Of a stretch of DNA of 64,000 nt, positions 60,264-64,000 are shown piece after piece. The DNA is from an uncultured Pelagibacteraceae bacterium (GTDB lineage Bacteria; Pseudomonadota; Alphaproteobacteria; Pelagibacterales; Pelagibacteraceae). The position numbers and the translations under genes were made by a program. The notes under the pieces were generated by a model. It did not search any database, had not been told where the DNA came from, and saw only the letters and a list, made by a program, of their open reading frames with translations. The stretch is taken from contig CABYUV010000001.1 of the NCBI GenBank assembly GCA_902522115.1, positions 103,491 to 167,490 of the forward strand, read 5' to 3'. The stretch's first letter is position 1; each line of letters begins with the position of its first letter.

Positions 60264-60585
60264 CTTGATTTTTATTTGGATAATATGCTGCGTCAGTCCC
60301 GGTTAAATTTTCTTGATGCGGTTTTTGCCACTCATATTTTTCTAAGGTATGTTTTTTCTCAATTTTATTTGGGGTAAAATGTATCCAAGAATACCATTCA
60401 ACAGGAATTTTTGATGCGTCAATTGTGTTTGAATAAATAACCCACCTTTTTCCTTTTTTACTCTCATAGTATTTGTTGCCCAGCTCATCAGTACCAACTA
60501 GTTTTCCAAAAAAAATAGTTTTTAGTCTTGTTCCAAAAGTATCTTGATTCCACCAAGTGAAAATTTTTCTTAAAAGTGTCAACAT
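60226..60585 (-). CDS. NDUFA12-family NADH dehydrogenase accessory subunit
   Basis: An accessory subunit of respiratory complex I related to the mitochondrial 17.2-kDa subunit (B17.2), 119 residues. Family marks are KLVGTDELGNKYYE, RWVIYSN, IPVEWYSWIHF and WQKPHQENLTGTDAAYYP. It is typical of alphaproteobacteria and supports the lineage assignment. It overlaps the DUF2155 gene by 38 bp and is divergent from the TSCPD-type gene across 114 bp. Confidence 0.93.
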   Translation of the reverse strand: MLTLLRKIFTWWNQDTFGTRLKTIFFGKLVGTDELGNKYYESKKGKRWVIYSNTIDASKIPVEWYSWIHFTPNKIEKKHTLEKYEWQKPHQENLTGTDAAYYPNKNQDGIKKKYSSWKE

Positions 60586-60699
60586 AATAATTTTTTATTT
60601 ATTCAATTAAAAATTGTAAAATTTAAATTAGACTAAAATATGAATATGTATATAAATTAATTGATTCAATATTCAAATTAAAATTTAAATTGAGGTCAA

Positions 60700-61524
60700 A
60701 TGGCGAAATATTTAGTTGAAACTTATTATACATGTACTTTTAAAGTAAATCATTATTTAGATGATATTAACGAGGCAGAGTTAAAAAATTTAGAAAAAAG
60801 AGATGATGGAAAATTTGAAGTTTTAGACGTAAAACTTGATAACAGAAAAACAAAAAGCCTAGACCCTAAAAACAAAAAAGTCTTTGAAAAAAATAAAGTA
60901 GAAGTAGTTACTGAAACAGATAAAAAAATCCCAATAAATAAAGAAAGTATAATAACAAGTATAAATACAACTAACGAAAAGTCAGGCAAAAGATTTAGCA
61001 TGCCTGACAGAAGAAAAGGCTATATTCAAAAAGCTACTATTGGTGACCACAAAGTTTACCTACATACTGGAGAATATGAAGACGGAAAAATTGGAGAAAT
61101 ATTTATTGATACCAGTAAAGAAGGTGAACTTGTTAAAGCCTTGATGAATAACTTTGCAATTGCCATTTCTTTAGGTCTTCAATATGGTGTTCCATTAGAT
61201 GAGTTTATAAATGCATTTGTTGGTACAAAATTTGAACCATCTGGCAAAGTCCATGGTAATGATAGAATTTTAAGTGCTACCTCAATTTTGGATTATATTT
61301 TTAGAGAATTAGCTATTTCATACCAAAATAGAGAAGATCTGGCCCACACTCCAGCTATTGGAGGAAATGATACTATTAATACAGAAGATCAAAGTTCTGA
61401 GGATCAAAATCAATTATTAAAAATTGTAAAAGATATTACAAGTAAAGGTTTTGTGAGAAATAATTATAAAAAAAATCTAGTTGATCTTTCAGATGTAAAA
61501 ATAAGTTTAAAAGGTAAAAAATAA
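60700..61524 (+). CDS. Stand-alone C-terminal domain of vitamin B12-type ribonucleotide reductase (TSCPD-like)
   Basis: A 274-residue protein whose residues 100-215 match the region near the C-terminus of class II ribonucleotide reductase Nrd[56 protein letters not shown] and [16 protein letters not shown]. The N-terminal 100 residues are Lys-rich and unfamiliar ([16 protein letters not shown]), and the last 60 are Asp/Asn-rich. There is no catalytic barrel in the protein or nearby, so it acts alone or in trans. A role in nucleotide reduction or its regulation is inferred. A GAGG ribosome binding site stands before the ATG. Confidence 0.8.
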   Translation: MAKYLVETYYTCTFKVNHYLDDINEAELKNLEKRDDGKFEVLDVKLDNRKTKSLDPKNKKVFEKNKVEVVTETDKKIPINKESIITSINTTNEKSGKRFSMPDRRKGYIQKATIGDHKVYLHTGEYEDGKIGEIFIDTSKEGELVKALMNNFAIAISLGLQYGVPLDEFINAFVGTKFEPSGKVHGNDRILSATSILDYIFRELAISYQNREDLAHTPAIGGNDTINTEDQSSEDQNQLLKIVKDITSKGFVRNNYKKNLVDLSDVKISLKGKK

Positions 61525-61525
61525 G

Positions 61526-63310
61526 TTATTTTTTAATTTTTAAAGCTAAATTTAATTCTTTCAATTGATCTGGATTTACCTCAGATGGTGCATTCATCAT
61601 TAAATCTTGTGCGTTTTGGTTCATTGGAAACATAGTAACTTCCCTAATATTCTTCTCATTAGCAAGTAACATTACGATTCTATCAATACCAGGTGCTATT
61701 CCTCCGTGTGGTGGTGCACCATAACTAAGTGCATTAATCATACCACTAAATTTTTCATCTACTTGATTTTTATCATATCCTGCAATGGAGAAAAGTTTAT
61801 ACATAAGTTCTGGTTTATGATTTCTAATTGCCCCTGAAGATAATTCTATACCATTACAAACTATGTCGTATTGATAAGCAAGTATATCTAATGGGTTTTC
61901 ATAATCTTTTTCAGTTAAATCACCTTGAGGCATTGAAAATGGATTGTGACTAAATTCAATCTTGTTTGTTGATTCATCTTTTTCAAACATTGGATAGTCT
62001 ACAATCCAGCAAAATGCGAAAACATTTTCATCAATTATATCTAGATCTTTTGCGATTTTATCTCTTGCTAGTGCAGTAATTTTTTCTAATTCGTCTTGTT
62101 TTCCACAAGCCATGAAAATACTATCCCCTATTTCACAGTTTGTTTTTTTCATGATTTCAGCCAATGCATCTTGAGAAAAAAATTTTCCTATAGGGCCTCT
62201 TGCTGAAATATCTTTATCTTTTTCAATAGTAAAATAAGCTAAACCAGAAGCACCTTCCTCTTTTGCCCATTTATCAATGTTATCAAAAAAACTTCTTGGC
62301 TTATCTTTCGTATTTTTTGTAATAATACTTCTTACTTTAGATCCAGATTTTACTAATCTTTTAAATATTTCAAATGAGACATCTTCTCTTGTAAAAATTT
62401 CAGTTATATCATTTACAATGAGCGGGTTTCTTAAATCTGGTTTGTCAGTACCATATTTAAGCATTGCTTCCTTGTATGAAATCTTTGGAAATTTATCAAA
62501 CATCAGTTTTTTTGTTGAAAAATTTTTAAATGTATTAACCATTAATTTTTCAACTACATTAAATACATCTTCCTGCTCAACAAATGACATTTCTAAATCT
62601 AATTGATAAAATTCTCCAGGACTTCTGTCTGCTCTTGCATCTTCATCTCTAAAACAAGGTGCAATTTGAAAATATCTGTCAAAACCTGAGACCATTATTA
62701 ATTGTTTAAATTGTTGAGGAGCTTGAGGTAATGCATAAAACTTCCCAGGATTTAAACGACTAGGTACTAAAAAATCTCTAGCACCCTCTGGACTAGATGA
62801 AGTCAAAATTGGTGTTTGAAATTCTAAAAAACCTAATTTAATCATTTCATTTCTGATGTATGAAATAACTTTAGATCTTAAAATAATATTTTCATGAATT
62901 TTTTTTCTTCTTAAATCTAAAAATCTATATTTCAATCTTATTTCTTCTGCATATTCTTGATCACTAAAGATTGGCATAGGTAGCTCTTTACAAGTCCCTA
63001 AAACTTCATGCTTCTCAATAACAATCTCTATTTCACCTGTGTCTATTTCAGAATTAACTGTTTCTTTAGATCTATTAACTACTTTTCCCTCAACTTTAAT
63101 TACAGTCTCTAATTGCATTTTTTCTAAATCAGAAAAATATTTATTATCTTTATCAATTATACATTGGGTAATTCCATAATTATCCCTCAAATCAATAAAC
63201 AATAAATTCCCATGGTCTCTTTTTTTATTTATCCAGCCTGAAAGAGAAATTTTTTTGTCTACATCCTCTTTTCTTAATTCATTACACTTGTGTGTTCTGT
63301 ATTTATTCAA
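61526..63310 (-). CDS. aspS: Aspartate-tRNA ligase
   Basis: A class II synthetase of the bacterial type, 594 residues, charging tRNA-Asp (and perhaps tRNA-Asn). An N-terminal OB fold (YRTHKCNELRKEDVDKKISLSGWI) is followed by FRDEDARADRSPGEFYQLD (motif 2) and GIAPGIDRIVMLL (motif 3), with the GAD insert between. The start is TTG, directly after the upstream gene's stop; MNKYRTHKC aligns with normal AspRS starts. Confidence 0.96.
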   Translation of the reverse strand: MNKYRTHKCNELRKEDVDKKISLSGWINKKRDHGNLLFIDLRDNYGITQCIIDKDNKYFSDLEKMQLETVIKVEGKVVNRSKETVNSEIDTGEIEIVIEKHEVLGTCKELPMPIFSDQEYAEEIRLKYRFLDLRRKKIHENIILRSKVISYIRNEMIKLGFLEFQTPILTSSSPEGARDFLVPSRLNPGKFYALPQAPQQFKQLIMVSGFDRYFQIAPCFRDEDARADRSPGEFYQLDLEMSFVEQEDVFNVVEKLMVNTFKNFSTKKLMFDKFPKISYKEAMLKYGTDKPDLRNPLIVNDITEIFTREDVSFEIFKRLVKSGSKVRSIITKNTKDKPRSFFDNIDKWAKEEGASGLAYFTIEKDKDISARGPIGKFFSQDALAEIMKKTNCEIGDSIFMACGKQDELEKITALARDKIAKDLDIIDENVFAFCWIVDYPMFEKDESTNKIEFSHNPFSMPQGDLTEKDYENPLDILAYQYDIVCNGIELSSGAIRNHKPELMYKLFSIAGYDKNQVDEKFSGMINALSYGAPPHGGIAPGIDRIVMLLANEKNIREVTMFPMNQNAQDLMMNAPSEVNPDQLKELNLALKIKK

Positions 63311-63973
63311 TTATACCTCTAATGCTTCTTTTATAATTTTAAAGTCGATTGGTTTCTTTCTTTTTAAACTAATTTCGTCGATTTTATATATGAAATCAGA
63401 AATTTTGCCATAAGTTCTATCAATTCTCTTAATTATAAATTCAATAAGTTTTTGGTCTATTGATATTTGACGATCAGAAAGATTTTTTAATATTAGTGCA
63501 TAAATTAAATCGTCACCAGGTTTTTCAATTTGAGATAAAATAAAATTAGTAGATCTTGAATTAAGATCATTTAACTTAAATTTAAAATCAACTATTGGTA
63601 TTTTTGAGGTTACTATTAAATATTTATTATCCTGATCTACTATATTTATAAGTGTAAATAATAATTTTTCATTTATTTTTTCAGTTAAATCCTCAACAAT
63701 AATATTTTCATAAATTTTAATTTGTTGAAGAAATTCATTATTAATATCTTCTGCATTTATTTTAATTCCTCTATGCTTTTCTAAAAATATATTTATTAAA
63801 TGACTTTTTCCTGAAAACTTTTCACCTATTAGATTTATAAAATTTTTATCCCATTTTGGCCAACTATTTAAAAGGCTAAAAGAGTGTTCATTGCTGTTTG
63901 AAACATAAAAATCCTGATCTTTAAAATTTTGATCGTAATCAAATTTAAGTATTTGCTGATTAAGATTTGTCAT
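63311..63973 (-). CDS. Hda/DnaA-like regulatory ATPase
   Basis: A short DnaA-related protein, 220 residues, without the DNA-binding domain IV, like the HdaA proteins that inactivate DnaA after replication starts. The N-terminus (NQQILKFDYDQNFKDQDFYVSNSN) is the Hda-type clamp-binding and lead segment. The Walker A loop is GEKFSGKSHL and the Walker B-like strand is NIIVEDL; the end (RTYGKISDFIYKIDEISLKRKKPI) is the AAA+ lid. It lies directly before aspS with no gap. Only 27 bp of upstream sequence remain in the window. Confidence 0.85.
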   Translation of the reverse strand: MTNLNQQILKFDYDQNFKDQDFYVSNSNEHSFSLLNSWPKWDKNFINLIGEKFSGKSHLINIFLEKHRGIKINAEDINNEFLQQIKIYENIIVEDLTEKINEKLLFTLINIVDQDNKYLIVTSKIPIVDFKFKLNDLNSRSTNFILSQIEKPGDDLIYALILKNLSDRQISIDQKLIEFIIKRIDRTYGKISDFIYKIDEISLKRKKPIDFKIIKEALEV

Positions 63974-64000
63974 TTAAAACCCAAATTTTATTTTTAATTT

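Noticed and set aside
1..64000. tRNA, rRNA, CRISPR, insertion sequence, prophage or attachment sites
   Set aside because: I inspected the intergenic gaps, all under about 140 bp, and saw no cloverleaf, repeat array, terminal inverted repeat or transposase; island edges show no flanking tRNA or direct repeats.

Overview
The window reads as a compact, very A+T-rich (roughly 70% or more by eye) alphaproteobacterial chromosome of the SAR11/Pelagibacterales kind. The signs are short intergenic gaps (none over about 140 bp), many 1-8 bp overlaps even between convergent genes, proteins rich in Lys, Ile and Asn, and alphaproteobacterial markers such as an NDUFA12-like complex I subunit, a DUF2155 protein, an IscR-SUF operon with SufT and a short Hda-type DnaA-like ATPase. 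No tRNA, rRNA, CRISPR array, insertion sequence or phage gene was found. The species assignment is inference.

Bases 1-6965 hold an uncharacterised catabolic neighbourhood: a 5'-truncated aldehyde dehydrogenase, an HpcH/HpaI aldolase, a divergent PanB-like protein, a winged-helix protein, a homologue of the human ester hydrolase C11orf54, a PanE-like ketoacid reductase and two different Fe(II)/2-oxoglutarate oxygenases.

Bases 6968-28425 form a carbohydrate island. Part one is a Gfo/Idh/MocA dehydrogenase with a TIM-barrel isomerase, divergent from an ABC importer (binding protein, two permeases, a 63-residue membrane protein, two ATPases) that runs by overlaps into DhaL and DhaK kinase subunits. 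Part two is a 2-hydroxyacid dehydrogenase, iolE and iolG, an SDR and an aldo/keto reductase. Part three is a second ABC importer (binding protein, two permeases) followed by a GH4 alpha-galactosidase-like enzyme and a GH1 beta-glucosidase, with its ATPase on the facing strand. Together these suggest import and oxidation of polyols, inositols and small glycosides.

Bases 28518-34057 are a molybdenum-cofactor block: moaA-moaC-moaD-moaE, the periplasmic methionine sulfoxide reductase msrPQ, a split XdhC pair, a DUF1244 protein and a convergent moaB/mogA. A TauE/SafE permease, a third 2OG oxygenase, a homocysteine methyltransferase, an EamA exporter, a YbaK deacylase and glnA follow.

Bases 39494-45718 are the iron-sulfur assembly operon iscR-sufB-sufC-sufD-sufS-sufU-sufT-iscA on the minus strand, with a clear IscR-type operator over its promoter. 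Bases 45802-64000 are housekeeping: hydrolase, anmK, tyrS, an AsmA-like protein, prfB (with a programmed +1 frameshift), a class A penicillin-binding protein, an RNase E/G without its zinc link, thiG/thiS, aroQ, accB, accC, DUF2155, NDUFA12-like, a stand-alone ribonucleotide-reductase TSCPD-type domain, aspS and an Hda-like gene.

The least explained parts are the 1-6965 cassette and the transporter-kinase operon at 9289-16409. A neat sequence-level observation is that the obligatory Gly-Gly tails of MoaA, MoaD and ThiS are encoded by bases that double as the ribosome binding site of the next gene.
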